A stretch of DNA of 24,805 nt from an uncultured Eubacteriales bacterium (GTDB taxonomy: Bacteria; Bacillota; Clostridia; Oscillospirales; CAG-272), in assembly GCA_900549725.1 (NCBI GenBank), contig URPL01000023.1, forward strand, positions 1 to 24,805, read 5' to 3'. The notes under the pieces were generated by a model. It did no database searches. It was not told the DNA's origin and was given only the letters and a program-made list of their open reading frames with translations. Each line of letters begins with the position of its first letter. The stretch's first letter is position 1. The position numbers and the translations under genes were made by a program. This document shows, in pieces, positions 13,986 through 22,843 of the stretch.

Positions 13986-14024
13986 AGCGAGGCACCGATC
14001 AAAACCACGGAGGGGAACAGAATT

Positions 14025-15779
14025 ATGGCATTTGATGCGGGAATGGTCGCCGCAATTACGGCGGAGCTGCAGGCGGCGGTGCCCTCGCGCGTGGAAAAGG
14101 TGCTTCAGCCGGACCGCGACGAAATTGTTTTACTGCTGCATACCGCCGACAGAAACAGGCGGCTTGTTTTGGCGGCAGGCGCTTCCAATCCGCGCTTCGG
14201 CTTTACCGAAACCGTGAAGGAAAACCCGATTGCGGCGCCGATGTTCTGCATGCTTTTGCGCAAGCATCTCGGCGGCGCAAGGCTTCTGCAGATCGAGCAG
14301 ATCGGCTTTGAGCGCGCTGTGCGCTTTACCTTCGGCACAAAGGATGAGCTCGGCTTTGCCGTGCAGCGTTTTCTTATCCTTGAGATCATGGGGAAATACT
14401 CCAATCTTTCACTTTTGGATGAGAGCGACAAGATTCTCGGCGTTTTGCGCCCCGTGGATTTCAGCATGAGCCAAAAGCGGCAGCTTCTGCCGGGCATGCG
14501 CTATGAGCTGCCGCCGGCGCAGGAGAAGAAAAACCCGCTCACGGAGACGCAGGAGGGCTTTTTTGCCGCTGCGCGCGCGTCGGACGGCACCATGCCGGCT
14601 GCCAAATTTTTAACAGCCGCATATGCGGGGCTGAGCGCGCTGAGCGCAAGAGAGATTGTGTTTTGTGCGGCAAAGCGGACGGACGCGGCGCTTGATGCAT
14701 GCATTTTGCGGATGCTTTGGGAGAGCTTTGCAAAGGTTTGCACGCGGATACGCACCGGGAAATTTTCACCGATGCTTCTCAGCGACGGAGACGGCAGACC
14801 TATGGAATATAGCTTTTTCCCCATTTTGCAATACGGCGATGCCGCCGCGGCGGAAACCATGCCGTCATTTTGCGCTTTGCTGGATCGCTATTTCACCCGG
14901 CGTGACCAAATCGACCGTATGCGCCTGCGCGCAAAGGATATTTCTCACTTGCTTTCCACCGCCACCGCGCGGCTGGAGCGCAAGCTTGCGGCGCAGCGAC
15001 AGGAGCTTGCCGAATGCGAAAAAATGGACGAATACCGTCGTCGGGGCGATGCGATCACGGCGGGGATCTGGCAGCTGCGGCGCGGCATGGAAACAGCAAC
15101 ACTTTGCGATTACGATGCCGACCCGGTCACCGAAATTCAGGTCACGCTGGACGCGCGCCTGACGCCCGCGCAAAATGCACAGCGGTATTATAAGCGCTAT
15201 CAAAAGGCAAAGACGGCAAAGGAGCAGCTCACGCGCCAGGTGGCTGCGGCGGAAGAAGAGCTCTCCTATCTTGCAAGCGTCGCGGAATCATTGCGGCATG
15301 CCGAGGGGCAGAGCGATCTGGACGAGATCCGCGCGGAGCTGTATGAAAGCGGCTACGCTTCCCGCATGAAGCAATATCAAAAGAAAAAGCTGCCGCCGAT
15401 GCGCCTTGCCGAATATCGCACAAGCGGCGGATATCGTGTTTTGGCGGGCAAAAACAATCGGCAAAACGAATATCTGTCGCATCGCCTTGCAGGCAGAGAC
15501 GATTATTGGTTTCATGCAAAGGATCGCCCCGGCGGGCATGTTGTTCTTTTCTGCGCGGGGATGGAGGAGCCCTCCGAGCTGGATTTCACGCAGGCTGCCA
15601 TGATTGCCGCGTGGTACAGCGATGCAAAGGAGACCAAAAATATTCCCGTGGATTATACAAAGGTGCGCTATCTGAAAAAGCCCGCGGGTGCAAAACCGGG
15701 CATGGTGATCTATCACACTTATTGGAGCGCTTATGTCACGCCGGAAGAAGAAAAGGTCGCGGCTTTGCGCAAGAAATAA
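14025..15779 (+). CDS. rqcH: RqcH (Rqc2 homologue, NFACT protein) of ribosome quality control
   Basis: RqcH binds 50S subunits that carry a stalled peptidyl-tRNA and directs addition of C-terminal alanine tails. The 584-residue product has the NFACT-N domain (from residue 4, with NPRFGFTE and APMFCMLLRKHL), helix-hairpin-helix and coiled-coil parts (about 290-440) and the NFACT-R domain (from about 465, with NNRQNEYLSHRLAGRDDYWF and HAKDRPGGHVVL). At the site where B. subtilis RqcH has its functional Asp-Arg pair this protein has Glu96-Arg97. I do not know whether this affects activity. GGAGGGG precedes ATG 14025. Older annotations call it fibronectin-binding protein A. Confidence 0.95.
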   Translation: MAFDAGMVAAITAELQAAVPSRVEKVLQPDRDEIVLLLHTADRNRRLVLAAGASNPRFGFTETVKENPIAAPMFCMLLRKHLGGARLLQIEQIGFERAVRFTFGTKDELGFAVQRFLILEIMGKYSNLSLLDESDKILGVLRPVDFSMSQKRQLLPGMRYELPPAQEKKNPLTETQEGFFAAARASDGTMPAAKFLTAAYAGLSALSAREIVFCAAKRTDAALDACILRMLWESFAKVCTRIRTGKFSPMLLSDGDGRPMEYSFFPILQYGDAAAAETMPSFCALLDRYFTRRDQIDRMRLRAKDISHLLSTATARLERKLAAQRQELAECEKMDEYRRRGDAITAGIWQLRRGMETATLCDYDADPVTEIQVTLDARLTPAQNAQRYYKRYQKAKTAKEQLTRQVAAAEEELSYLASVAESLRHAEGQSDLDEIRAELYESGYASRMKQYQKKKLPPMRLAEYRTSGGYRVLAGKNNRQNEYLSHRLAGRDDYWFHAKDRPGGHVVLFCAGMEEPSELDFTQAAMIAAWYSDAKETKNIPVDYTKVRYLKKPAGAKPGMVIYHTYWSAYVTPEEEKVAALRKK

Positions 15780-15799
15780 AAGAAAGGAAGAAAGCCGAA

Positions 15800-16354
15800 A
15801 TGATGGATTTGCTCTCGATGCATAAACAATTTTTGCAGGCGCATCTTTCCCCGGGCAGCCATGCGGTGGATTTTACCATGGGCAACGGGCATGATACCCT
15901 TTGGCTTGCGCAGGCGGTCGGGCCGACGGGCCATGTGGATGCCTTTGATATTCAAAGCGCCGCCGTGGAGCATACAAAGCAGCGCCTCTTGGAGGCGGGG
16001 GTGCTTTTGCGCTGCCGTCTGATTCATGATTCGCATGATAAGGTGCTTTCCTACATTGACGAGCCGTTTGACGCCGGCGTGTTTAACCTCGGCTGGCTGC
16101 CCGGTTCGGATAAAACCGTAACCACCGACCGCCGCACGACGCTGCCCGCCGTGCGCGATGCGGTCAGCCTGGTTGCGCCGGGCGGGCTGCTGCTTGTTGC
16201 GGTGTATCCGGGGCATGCGGAGGGGCGCGCGGAGGGGGAGGCGCTCGGCGCATGGTTTGCGGCGCTTTCCCGTTTTGAATACAGCGTGAGCTGCCTTCGT
16301 ATCGTCAATTCGCCGGATGCGCCGTATTTCTTCGCGCTGGAAAGAAAAAAGTGA
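15800..16354 (+). CDS. mnmM: MnmM-like tRNA wobble-uridine methyltransferase (YtqB family)
   Basis: The 184-residue class I methyltransferase has the SAM motif VDFTMGNGHDT (23-33) and the family signature FNLGWLPGSDK (95-105). It matches the YtqB group (often annotated putative rRNA methylase). B. subtilis YtqB has been shown to be MnmM, which completes mnm5U34 in tRNAs. AAGGAAG lies about 10 bases before ATG 15800; ATG 15803 is an alternative. It follows rqcH by 20 bases and is probably on the same transcript, extending the tRNA/ribosome theme begun by trmK. Confidence 0.9.
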   Translation: MMDLLSMHKQFLQAHLSPGSHAVDFTMGNGHDTLWLAQAVGPTGHVDAFDIQSAAVEHTKQRLLEAGVLLRCRLIHDSHDKVLSYIDEPFDAGVFNLGWLPGSDKTVTTDRRTTLPAVRDAVSLVAPGGLLLVAVYPGHAEGRAEGEALGAWFAALSRFEYSVSCLRIVNSPDAPYFFALERKK

Positions 16355-16390
16355 TGTGGCTTTTGTTTGAAATTTATTCATTCAAAATCG

Positions 16391-16419
16391 TTGCCAGCGA
16401 CATGATTTTCTGCTATACT
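16391..16419 (+). promoter_or_regulatory. Promoter of the four-gene membrane/lipid operon
   Basis: TTGCCA (16391-16396) and TATACT (16414-16419) are 17 bases apart, with a TGC extended -10. The leader to ATG 16461 is about 35 bases. Confidence 0.82.
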
Positions 16420-16460
16420 GAGAGCAGAACATAAGATTTTGACCGAAAGGATGATGCAAT

Positions 16461-17897
16461 ATGACACGCAAAAAGCGCTTTCTTTGCGGTTTCCTGTCAG
16501 GCTGTCTGATGCTTTTTTCGGCGGTTGGCGTATTTGCCGCGGAGCCGGAGCCGCAGGAGGCGGCACTTGCGGCGCCGGAGCTGTTTGTGCTTTCCTATGC
16601 GCCGCATGACCCTGCACAAAACGAGGAGGGCGGCAAGGATATTACCGTTTCCTATCTGCTTTCCGAAGAAACGCTCTTGCAGCTTTCGGAGCAGAAAGAG
16701 CTTCGTGTACAGCTGGATTTTGCGGCAAACGAGAATTCGTTTCATACGGATGAGGCAAGCTATCTCACCTTTGATGAGGGAATTCAGCCGCTGACGCAGT
16801 TTTCCTTCGGCGATATTCAGACGGAAACGACCCGCAGCCAACTCGGCGAGGCATATTTTTCCTATAAAACGCAGCGCAGCGGTTCCTCCCGCGTGACGGT
16901 TTGGTATCTCAATGAGGATGTTACACTGTATGCAAGAATGCGCATAGTGGTCGCAGAGCAGACGGGGGAGTGGTCGCAGGCGGTGTGCTTTGGCGCACAG
17001 ACAACAGAGCTCCCCGCATTTCCTTCAAGCTTTTCCGCGCCGAGCATTTCCGATGCGGAGCTCTCGATCGAAGACCAAAGCATTTCATTCTTTTTGAGTG
17101 TTCCGCCCCAGATTCGCACCTATGCGGCGCTTCTTTTGATTCGTGAGGATGGAGAAGCGGGCGCGATTGCACCGCATTTTGAATATTCCGTCAATTCCGC
17201 GGAATTTGCGGAGGCGGAGTTGCCCGAAAATACGGGGCTGCTTGTCTCGGAAAAAGTCACCGTGCCGCTGCCGCAGGGGACATTACAGGATTATTCCTTT
17301 GCCCAGCTCCGAATGTATTACACCGTAACTCTCCCGGACGGCACAAGCCAGCCGACCGATCCCTCGCAAACCATTTTTGCCAAGGCGCAGGCGCATGAAG
17401 ATGTGACGACGGCGCCGCAAGAGCAGGTCGAATCGGCAACCGAGGCAGAGGTAACGGTTGCTTCAAAATACGGCGCATGCCCGATCTGCGGGCATTGCTC
17501 GCAGCCGCTCGGCATTTGCATTTTCATTTGGCTCGGTGCCGTTTTGGTGATCGCCGTGATTGCCATGATCGCCATTCTTATTCGTTTTCTTGCACAAAAG
17601 AAGAGCTGCCCGCGCTGCGGCAAGGGCTGCCGCAAGAATGCGCGGGTTTGCGAAAAGTGCGGATTCCGCTTCACGGCAAATCTGCCGTTGATCGAAGAGG
17701 GGGACCGCAAACGCGGCAAGCGGAAAAAAGGAGAAGAAAAAGATCCGCTTGACGATATGACAGAAGAAAACACCCTGCAGGGTGTGGGCGGTGTTTCCAT
17801 TCCGTATTCTGCGGATACGGACGCACCGCAAAAGGAAAAGAGCGCCGCCGATACAGAAACGGAAAAGGAACAAACGGGAGGCGGGGATACAAAATGA
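16461..17897 (+). CDS. Exported single-pass membrane protein with cytosolic zinc ribbon
   Basis: The 478-residue product has a signal sequence (about 1-26) and a large outer region (27-335) of strand-rich character. CPICGHC (340-346) sits just outside the membrane, followed by a membrane segment (about 352-376) and then a cytosolic zinc ribbon (CPRC at 383-386, Cys390, CEKC at 397-400). The end is a charged Lys/Glu tail. The outer region has no recognised family and may be adhesive or sensory. AAAGGA precedes ATG 16461. The stop overlaps the next start by 4 bases (ATGA at 17894), so translation of the two is probably coupled. Confidence 0.8.
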   Translation: MTRKKRFLCGFLSGCLMLFSAVGVFAAEPEPQEAALAAPELFVLSYAPHDPAQNEEGGKDITVSYLLSEETLLQLSEQKELRVQLDFAANENSFHTDEASYLTFDEGIQPLTQFSFGDIQTETTRSQLGEAYFSYKTQRSGSSRVTVWYLNEDVTLYARMRIVVAEQTGEWSQAVCFGAQTTELPAFPSSFSAPSISDAELSIEDQSISFFLSVPPQIRTYAALLLIREDGEAGAIAPHFEYSVNSAEFAEAELPENTGLLVSEKVTVPLPQGTLQDYSFAQLRMYYTVTLPDGTSQPTDPSQTIFAKAQAHEDVTTAPQEQVESATEAEVTVASKYGACPICGHCSQPLGICIFIWLGAVLVIAVIAMIAILIRFLAQKKSCPRCGKGCRKNARVCEKCGFRFTANLPLIEEGDRKRGKRKKGEEKDPLDDMTEENTLQGVGGVSIPYSADTDAPQKEKSAADTETEKEQTGGGDTK

Positions 17898-18715
17898 CGG
17901 AACGGGTTCAAAAAATATTTCCCTATGATGCGGTGATTGCCGATTCCGGCAGGAAGCTGTTTTTGTGCGAGAATGGTAAAATTCGCGCTTTGCCGACCGT
18001 GGGCTGTGCCTTCTCGGTCTTTGCCCGCCGCGACGGAACGATTTTATATTCCTCCATTTGCGACGGAACGACCAGCGGCCTTGTGCTTTGCGACCGCGCA
18101 GGCAATACCCTCGCGCGCTACCGCACCGAAAACGAAGTGTTCGGCGTGCATGAGCTGCCGCAGGGCGGCTATCTTGTCGGCGAGCTTAGCGGAAAGTGCG
18201 TGACAAGGCTGGATGCCTCTTTGCAGGTGGTTTCCCGTTTTCCCGTAAAGTATAGCGGGGAGAATCTGCATGAGGTTATGCGCGGCGTTTATCCCGCGCG
18301 TGACGGCAATGTGTTTGTCGTGCAGCCCGGGGACCGGATGATTCGCAAATATGATTATTCCGGCACGGTGCTTGCCGAAATTCCGACCGGGCCGGACACC
18401 TTCGGAATGGAAGAAAAAGAGAACGGCAATCTGATTTATACGCAGCATACCGCGCTTTGCGAGATTGACTCTGCCGGGCGGGAGCTTTGGCGGATGGACT
18501 CCGCCGACATTCTGCCCGCGGGGCTTTGCTGGGCGCTGAACTTCCGCACGTTGCCCTCGGGTCACATTCTTCTTGTCAACTGGCTCGGGCACGGTTGCGA
18601 GGGGCAGGGCTTCCCCGTGATCGAGCTGGATGAAAATCATGCGCTGTATGCGCTGTATCCGATTTGCGAGGATGCCGTGAATATAGCGGATCTTGACCTT
18701 TTGCCGCGATTCTGA
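17894..18715 (+). CDS. Beta-propeller-like protein without export signal
   Basis: The 273-residue product consists of repeated short strand units such as SGLVLCDRAGNTLARYR, GGYLVGELSGKCVTRLD, RMIRKYDYSGTVLAEIP and HTALCEIDSAGRELWRMD. Each alternates a readout phrase with a turn, as in PQQ-like, arylsulfotransferase-like or NHL propellers. About five to six such units are visible. No signal peptide or membrane segment is present, so it should be cytosolic, whereas many relatives are exported. No catalytic His of arylsulfotransferase can be assigned. It is coupled by ATGA overlap to the zinc-ribbon membrane protein, whose cytosolic tail is a possible partner. Confidence 0.7.
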   Translation: MTERVQKIFPYDAVIADSGRKLFLCENGKIRALPTVGCAFSVFARRDGTILYSSICDGTTSGLVLCDRAGNTLARYRTENEVFGVHELPQGGYLVGELSGKCVTRLDASLQVVSRFPVKYSGENLHEVMRGVYPARDGNVFVVQPGDRMIRKYDYSGTVLAEIPTGPDTFGMEEKENGNLIYTQHTALCEIDSAGRELWRMDSADILPAGLCWALNFRTLPSGHILLVNWLGHGCEGQGFPVIELDENHALYALYPICEDAVNIADLDLLPRF

Positions 18716-18753
18716 CGGCGAAAAGAAATTTAAAAAGAAATCAGGGATTGCAC

Positions 18754-20445
18754 ATGAAAGAAAAAACAAATCTCAGTTACAGTGTTCGCCCGCTTGTTTC
18801 CATGCGGGACCTGGTGCAAAGCAGCTGCCGGCTGTATGCGGATCGCCCTGCATTTTTATATTGGGCGGCAGGCGGCGTTGTCACGGTGCACTATCGCGAA
18901 GTATATGAAGAAATTTTGGCATTTACCTCCTATCTGCACGAGCAGGGGCTTTCCGGCAAGCGTATCGCGCTGATCGGAAAAAATTGTTACGGTTGGGCAC
19001 TTTCTTATCTGACGGTGCTTTCCGGTGTCGGCTCGATCGTTCCGCTGGATAAGGATCTGCGGGCAGACGAGGTTGCCTCCCTGGTCCGAGACAGCGAGGC
19101 GGCTGCGATTATTTATACGCATGAAGAGGAGCAAAAGGTTGCGCCGCTTGCCGAAGAATGCAAGCTGATTGCTTTGGATGAGATCGATCTTTTCCTAGGC
19201 CGCGGGCGTGAGCTCCGCCGCGAGGGCGACCGCAGCTTTGAAAAGCACACGGTGGATCCGACGGCACTTTCCATTTTGCTTTACACCTCCGGCACCACGG
19301 GCGTGGGCAAGGGCGTTATGCTTTCCCAATATAATATCTGCAGCAATATCATGGCGGTGCGCAGCCGCATTGACCTTGGCCCGCAGGATCGATCTCTTTC
19401 CATGCTGCCGCTGCATCATACCTTTGAATGCATGGCGGGCTTCCTCACCTTTTTCTATTCCGGCGCATCCATTGCCTATAACCGCTCTTTGAAAACGTTG
19501 CAGGCGGATCTTTCCATTTTCTCGCCCACGGTGCTTGTGTGTGTGCCGCTTGTGCTGGAAACATTCTATTCCGCGGTCAGCCGCAAGTATAAAAAAATGA
19601 AAGGCGGCGAGGCGCTGATGCGCACGCAGTTTGCCCTTGCCAAAACGCTGCCCTCCGCTTCGGCGCGCCGCAAGCTGTTTTCCGCGGTCAGCGTGGCATT
19701 CGGTGGAAAGCTGACCCGTATTCTGGTTGGGGCGGCGCCGCTTCCGCCGCATATTTTTGAGGCATATGAGCGCTTTGGATATCGGGTATATCTTGGGTAT
19801 GGGCTCACAGAAACTTCCCCCGTGATTACCGTGCACGATGATTGGTATCACAGCGCAAACGATGTCGGCTTCCCGCTGCCGGGGCAGACGGTGATTATCG
19901 ACGGCCCGGATGAAGAGGGAGTGGGCGAGCTGTGCGTTTGCGGACCGAATGTGATGCTCGGCTATTATCACGACCCGGAGCAGACGGCGCAGGTGCTGAA
20001 GGACGGCTTTTTCCACACGGGCGACCTTGCGCAGAAGCTGCCGAACGGGGCATACCGCATCTGCGGGCGGCGCAAGAGCATGATCGTTGCGAAAAACGGG
20101 AAAAAGATCTTTCCAGAAGAGCTGGAGCATTTTCTGAATCAATCGTCTTTGATTGAGGAAAGCCTTGTATATGAGGGCAAGGACGGCTCCGTTACCGTTT
20201 CGGTGTATCCGAATGAGGCGGAGGCGCTGCGGCTGCTCGGCACAGAGCAAAAGCCGCCGGAAAAGGAATATCTGGATGCCGTTGCGCCGCTTGTGAAAAA
20301 AGAGGTTGCGCGGGTAAACGCTATGTTCCCCTCCTATAAGGCGATGACGCGTATCGTTTTGCGCACGGAAAATTTTGTGCGCACCACCACACAGAAAATC
20401 AAACGCAAAGAAGCGGAGAATTACAGAGAGGAGTATATCGTATGA
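18754..20445 (+). CDS. AMP-binding long-chain acyl-CoA synthetase-like enzyme
   Basis: The 563-residue product is a complete adenylate-forming enzyme. Its A3 motif is LLYTSGTTGVGKGVML, A5 is YLGYGLTETSP, A7 is HTGDLAQ, A8 is GRRKSMIVAKNGKKIFPEEL and the A10 Lys lies in TTTQKIKR. The set is typical of long-chain fatty-acid CoA ligases or acyl-ACP synthetases, which activate a carboxylate with ATP at the membrane face. The exact acyl substrate is unknown. ATG 18754 has AGGG 7 bases upstream; a TTG at 18748 is less likely. It lies 38 bases after the propeller gene. Its stop overlaps the start of the next small gene by 4 bases. Confidence 0.9.
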   Translation: MKEKTNLSYSVRPLVSMRDLVQSSCRLYADRPAFLYWAAGGVVTVHYREVYEEILAFTSYLHEQGLSGKRIALIGKNCYGWALSYLTVLSGVGSIVPLDKDLRADEVASLVRDSEAAAIIYTHEEEQKVAPLAEECKLIALDEIDLFLGRGRELRREGDRSFEKHTVDPTALSILLYTSGTTGVGKGVMLSQYNICSNIMAVRSRIDLGPQDRSLSMLPLHHTFECMAGFLTFFYSGASIAYNRSLKTLQADLSIFSPTVLVCVPLVLETFYSAVSRKYKKMKGGEALMRTQFALAKTLPSASARRKLFSAVSVAFGGKLTRILVGAAPLPPHIFEAYERFGYRVYLGYGLTETSPVITVHDDWYHSANDVGFPLPGQTVIIDGPDEEGVGELCVCGPNVMLGYYHDPEQTAQVLKDGFFHTGDLAQKLPNGAYRICGRRKSMIVAKNGKKIFPEELEHFLNQSSLIEESLVYEGKDGSVTVSVYPNEAEALRLLGTEQKPPEKEYLDAVAPLVKKEVARVNAMFPSYKAMTRIVLRTENFVRTTTQKIKRKEAENYREEYIV

Positions 20446-20618
20446 AAAACAACGAACTGCAGAAGAAGAAAAGCGCAGCCCCGGTGCTGGGTGCCGTCGC
20501 CGCAGTGCTTGCCGCGGCAGGCGCGCTGCTGTATCTGGTGTATACCTATCACCGGACGCTGAAGAGCCTTCTCACCACAGACGATGATGATTTCTTCGAT
20601 GTGGATGATGAGGACTGA
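20442..20618 (+). CDS. 58-residue single-pass membrane protein with acidic tail
   Basis: The start ATG 20442 overlaps the TGA of the acyl-CoA synthetase gene (ATGA), with AGAGAGGAG about 10 bases upstream. The product begins MKNNELQKKKS, has one Ala/Leu-rich membrane segment (about 14-35) and a tail that ends in a run of Asp/Glu (TTDDDDFFDVDDED). By the positive-inside rule the basic end faces the cytosol. No family is recognised. The tight coupling suggests it works with the synthetase, possibly as a membrane anchor or regulator, which is inference. Confidence 0.78.
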   Translation: MKNNELQKKKSAAPVLGAVAAVLAAAGALLYLVYTYHRTLKSLLTTDDDDFFDVDDED

Positions 20619-20663
20619 CACAAAGGCATAACTCGGCAGAGTTTTCCTTGGCACTAAAACCGC

Positions 20664-20712
20664 AAAAGCGCCGCCCCTGCACGGAAATTTCGGCAGGGGC
20701 GGCGCTTTTTTT
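20664..20712 (+). terminator. Terminator of the four-gene operon
   Basis: AAGCGCCGCCCCTGC (20666-20680) pairs with GCAGGGGCGGCGCTT (20693-20707), a 15-bp GC-rich stem, followed by a T run. Confidence 0.95.
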
Positions 20713-20728
20713 GCATTTTAGGAAGCGG

Positions 20729-20757
20729 TTGACTTTACGCCGCCTCTTTGCTATAAT
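20729..20757 (+). promoter_or_regulatory. Strong promoter of the DUF2079 gene
   Basis: TTGACT (20729-20734) and TATAAT (20752-20757) are 17 bases apart, with a TGC extended -10. The match is close to the sigma-A consensus. Confidence 0.88.
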
Positions 20758-20793
20758 GCAAGCAGGAAAATTTTTTGCACAGGGAGAAAGAAC

Positions 20794-22557
20794 ATGCTGG
20801 CACAAAGAAAGCAGCAGGGCATCCTCGGGCGTACGGCCCTGCGCCTTTTTGCATCTTTTGCGGTCGGGTGCCTGGGCGGCACGGCGGTTCCGCCGGCAAA
20901 AAATTTGTTTGCGGTGATTCTTTGCGCCGTGCTTTGCTTTGCGCTTCTCAGCTTTTTCTGCCGCGGCGGGAAAAACCGGATGCTTTGCCCCGCCGTCTTG
21001 CTCGGCGCCCTGTTTTTCTATGGGGCAATTTCCCTGGGGGGCGAATTTTCCACGCCGCTGTATGCGCTGTATACGGCGCTGCTCGGCATTGCGCTGTATC
21101 TTCTGCTTTCCTTTGAAAAAGAGGGAAATTATTTTCGGCTGCATCGTGTTGTCGGCGCGGCGGTGTTTGTCGGCGCGGTTCTGTTTTATCTTGCGTTTTA
21201 TGTGTTCTGCGCGGTGTATCGGTTGAAAAGCTATTCCAGCGTTTGCTTTGATTTCGGTATTTTCGTGCAAATGTTTCATTCCATGCGGCAGGGGCTCGGC
21301 ATGGTGACAACGCTTGAGCGCAATACGCTCATGAGCCATTTTTCCGTGCATTTCTCGCCGATTTATTATCTGTTTTTGCCCTTTTATGCAGTATTTCCCG
21401 CGGCGCTGACCCTGCTGATCCTGCAGGTTTTAACCACGGCGGCAAGCATTGTCCCTGCATATTTGCTTTGTCGGGAAAAGGGGCTTTCCAAAGCGATGAC
21501 GGGGCTTTTCTGTGCGGCGCTTTTGTTTTCCCCGGTGCTCGGCGGCGGCTGTTTGTATGACCTGCATGAAAACTGTTTTTTGCCTGTGCTGCTTTTATGG
21601 CTGTTTTATTTCTTTGTGCGCGGGAAATATCTCCCGGCATTTCTCTTTGCCGCATTGACAATGTGCGTTAAAGAGGATGCGCCTGTTTATTTGGCGTTCG
21701 TGGCGCTGTATTTTTTGCTCAGCGCACCGCGCCTTTTGCAAAAGCGGGAGCGCGGACGGCAGGCCGCTGCGGCGGGGACGCTTTTTTTGCTTTCCGTAGG
21801 GGTCTTTTTCACGGTAACGGCACTGATGAAGCAATTCGGAAACGGCATTATGTCAAATCGCTATGAAAGCCTGATCGGAAAGCAGGGCAGTCTTGTTGAT
21901 CTGATCCGCATCGCCTTTACAAATCCCGATGCGATTTTACGCAGCCTTTGCGACCAGGGCGATAAAATTACCTATGTGCTGCTTGTGCTTTTGCCGTTGG
22001 GCGCTTTGCCGCTTCTGACGAAAAAATGGGAGCGGTTTGTTCTGCTTTGCCCCCTGGTGCTTTGCAATCTGATGCCGGGCTATGAATATCAGCATCAGCT
22101 GTTTTTCCAGTATTCGTTCGGCCCCTTTGCTTTTTTGGCATTTGCCGCAATTTTGAATCTTGCCGACCTCGGCGGGCAGAGGCGCCGCTTTTTCGGCATG
22201 CTTTGCGTGCTGTGCAGCCTTTGGCTTGCCGTCGGGCTGTTGCCGCAGCGCGCCGCGGTATATGCCAAATATGATGCGCAGGCAAAAAAATATGATGCCG
22301 TCGCGGCGGCGCTTGCCGCACTTCCGCACGATGCCTCCGTCAGCGCTTCCACCTGCTATGCAGTCCCGCTTGCGCAGCGCAACGAAATTTATTCGTTTGA
22401 GGCATACCCCTGTGCGTACGATACGGAATATATCGTTTTGGATCTGCGCTATGAGGGCGAGCGCGACCGCAGCCTTGCCTACGAACAAAACGGCAACTTT
22501 GAGCAATGCGCCTATGTGCCCGGCTATTTGGTGATCTATCGCCGCATCGGCTCCTGA
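20794..22557 (+). CDS. DUF2079 polytopic membrane protein (GT-C-like)
   Basis: The 587-residue product has about 12 membrane segments. It shows the DUF2079 pattern: CFDFGIFVQMFHSM followed by NTLMSHFSVHFSPIYYLFLP in the outer loop (about 150-195), then YDLHENCFLPVLLLW and MCVKEDAPVYLAF. The family is thought to belong to the GT-C group of lipid-linked-sugar glycosyltransferases, but activity is unproven. Residues from about 500 form the outer C-terminal domain. GGGAGAAAG precedes the ATG by 5 bases. It has its own promoter and terminator and so is a single-gene unit. Confidence 0.87.
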   Translation: MLAQRKQQGILGRTALRLFASFAVGCLGGTAVPPAKNLFAVILCAVLCFALLSFFCRGGKNRMLCPAVLLGALFFYGAISLGGEFSTPLYALYTALLGIALYLLLSFEKEGNYFRLHRVVGAAVFVGAVLFYLAFYVFCAVYRLKSYSSVCFDFGIFVQMFHSMRQGLGMVTTLERNTLMSHFSVHFSPIYYLFLPFYAVFPAALTLLILQVLTTAASIVPAYLLCREKGLSKAMTGLFCAALLFSPVLGGGCLYDLHENCFLPVLLLWLFYFFVRGKYLPAFLFAALTMCVKEDAPVYLAFVALYFLLSAPRLLQKRERGRQAAAAGTLFLLSVGVFFTVTALMKQFGNGIMSNRYESLIGKQGSLVDLIRIAFTNPDAILRSLCDQGDKITYVLLVLLPLGALPLLTKKWERFVLLCPLVLCNLMPGYEYQHQLFFQYSFGPFAFLAFAAILNLADLGGQRRRFFGMLCVLCSLWLAVGLLPQRAAVYAKYDAQAKKYDAVAAALAALPHDASVSASTCYAVPLAQRNEIYSFEAYPCAYDTEYIVLDLRYEGERDRSLAYEQNGNFEQCAYVPGYLVIYRRIGS

Positions 22558-22563
22558 AAAGAA

Positions 22564-22596
22564 CGCTGCGCCCCGCAGGGCGCAGCGCTTTTTTTT
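22564..22596 (+). terminator. Terminator after the DUF2079 gene
   Basis: CGCTGCGCC (22564-22572) pairs with GGCGCAGCG (22579-22587) and is followed by CTTTTTTTT. The more AT-rich region begins just beyond it. Confidence 0.92.
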
Positions 22597-22660
22597 CACA
22601 GAATAACGCTCTTGATAGAATATTTTTCGGCTTGTGTTGTTTGAAAACGGGGCTTTTGCC

Positions 22661-22825
22661 TCAATGATTTTTCTTATGTCTTTTTCGCGGCTGCCCCTTT
22701 TCTCTTTTGCGAAGAGCGCTGCGATTCAATTGATAAACCTTTTGCCCAGAGATAAAACCTCTGATCACAAAAAAAGTTAAGCCATAGAGAATCACCATGC
22801 AAAGAATGAATTGTTTTATTGTCAT
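22661..22825 (-). CDS. 54-residue membrane protein with basic tail
   Basis: This 55-codon frame starts at the ATG complementary to 22823-22825, 18 bases downstream of the ABC-like gene's stop. The ribosome site is weak (GAGATAAAG). The product begins MTIKQF, has one hydrophobic segment (ILCMVILYGLTFFVIRGF, about 7-24) and a strongly basic tail rich in Lys and Arg that ends KRHKKNH. The tail should face the cytosol. No family is recognised. Its place at the end of the minus-strand cluster suggests it belongs to the same operon as the two upstream genes. Confidence 0.6.
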   Translation of the reverse strand: MTIKQFILCMVILYGLTFFVIRGFISGQKVYQLNRSALRKREKGQPRKRHKKNH

Positions 22826-22843
22826 AGCTTTATCTCTAACATT

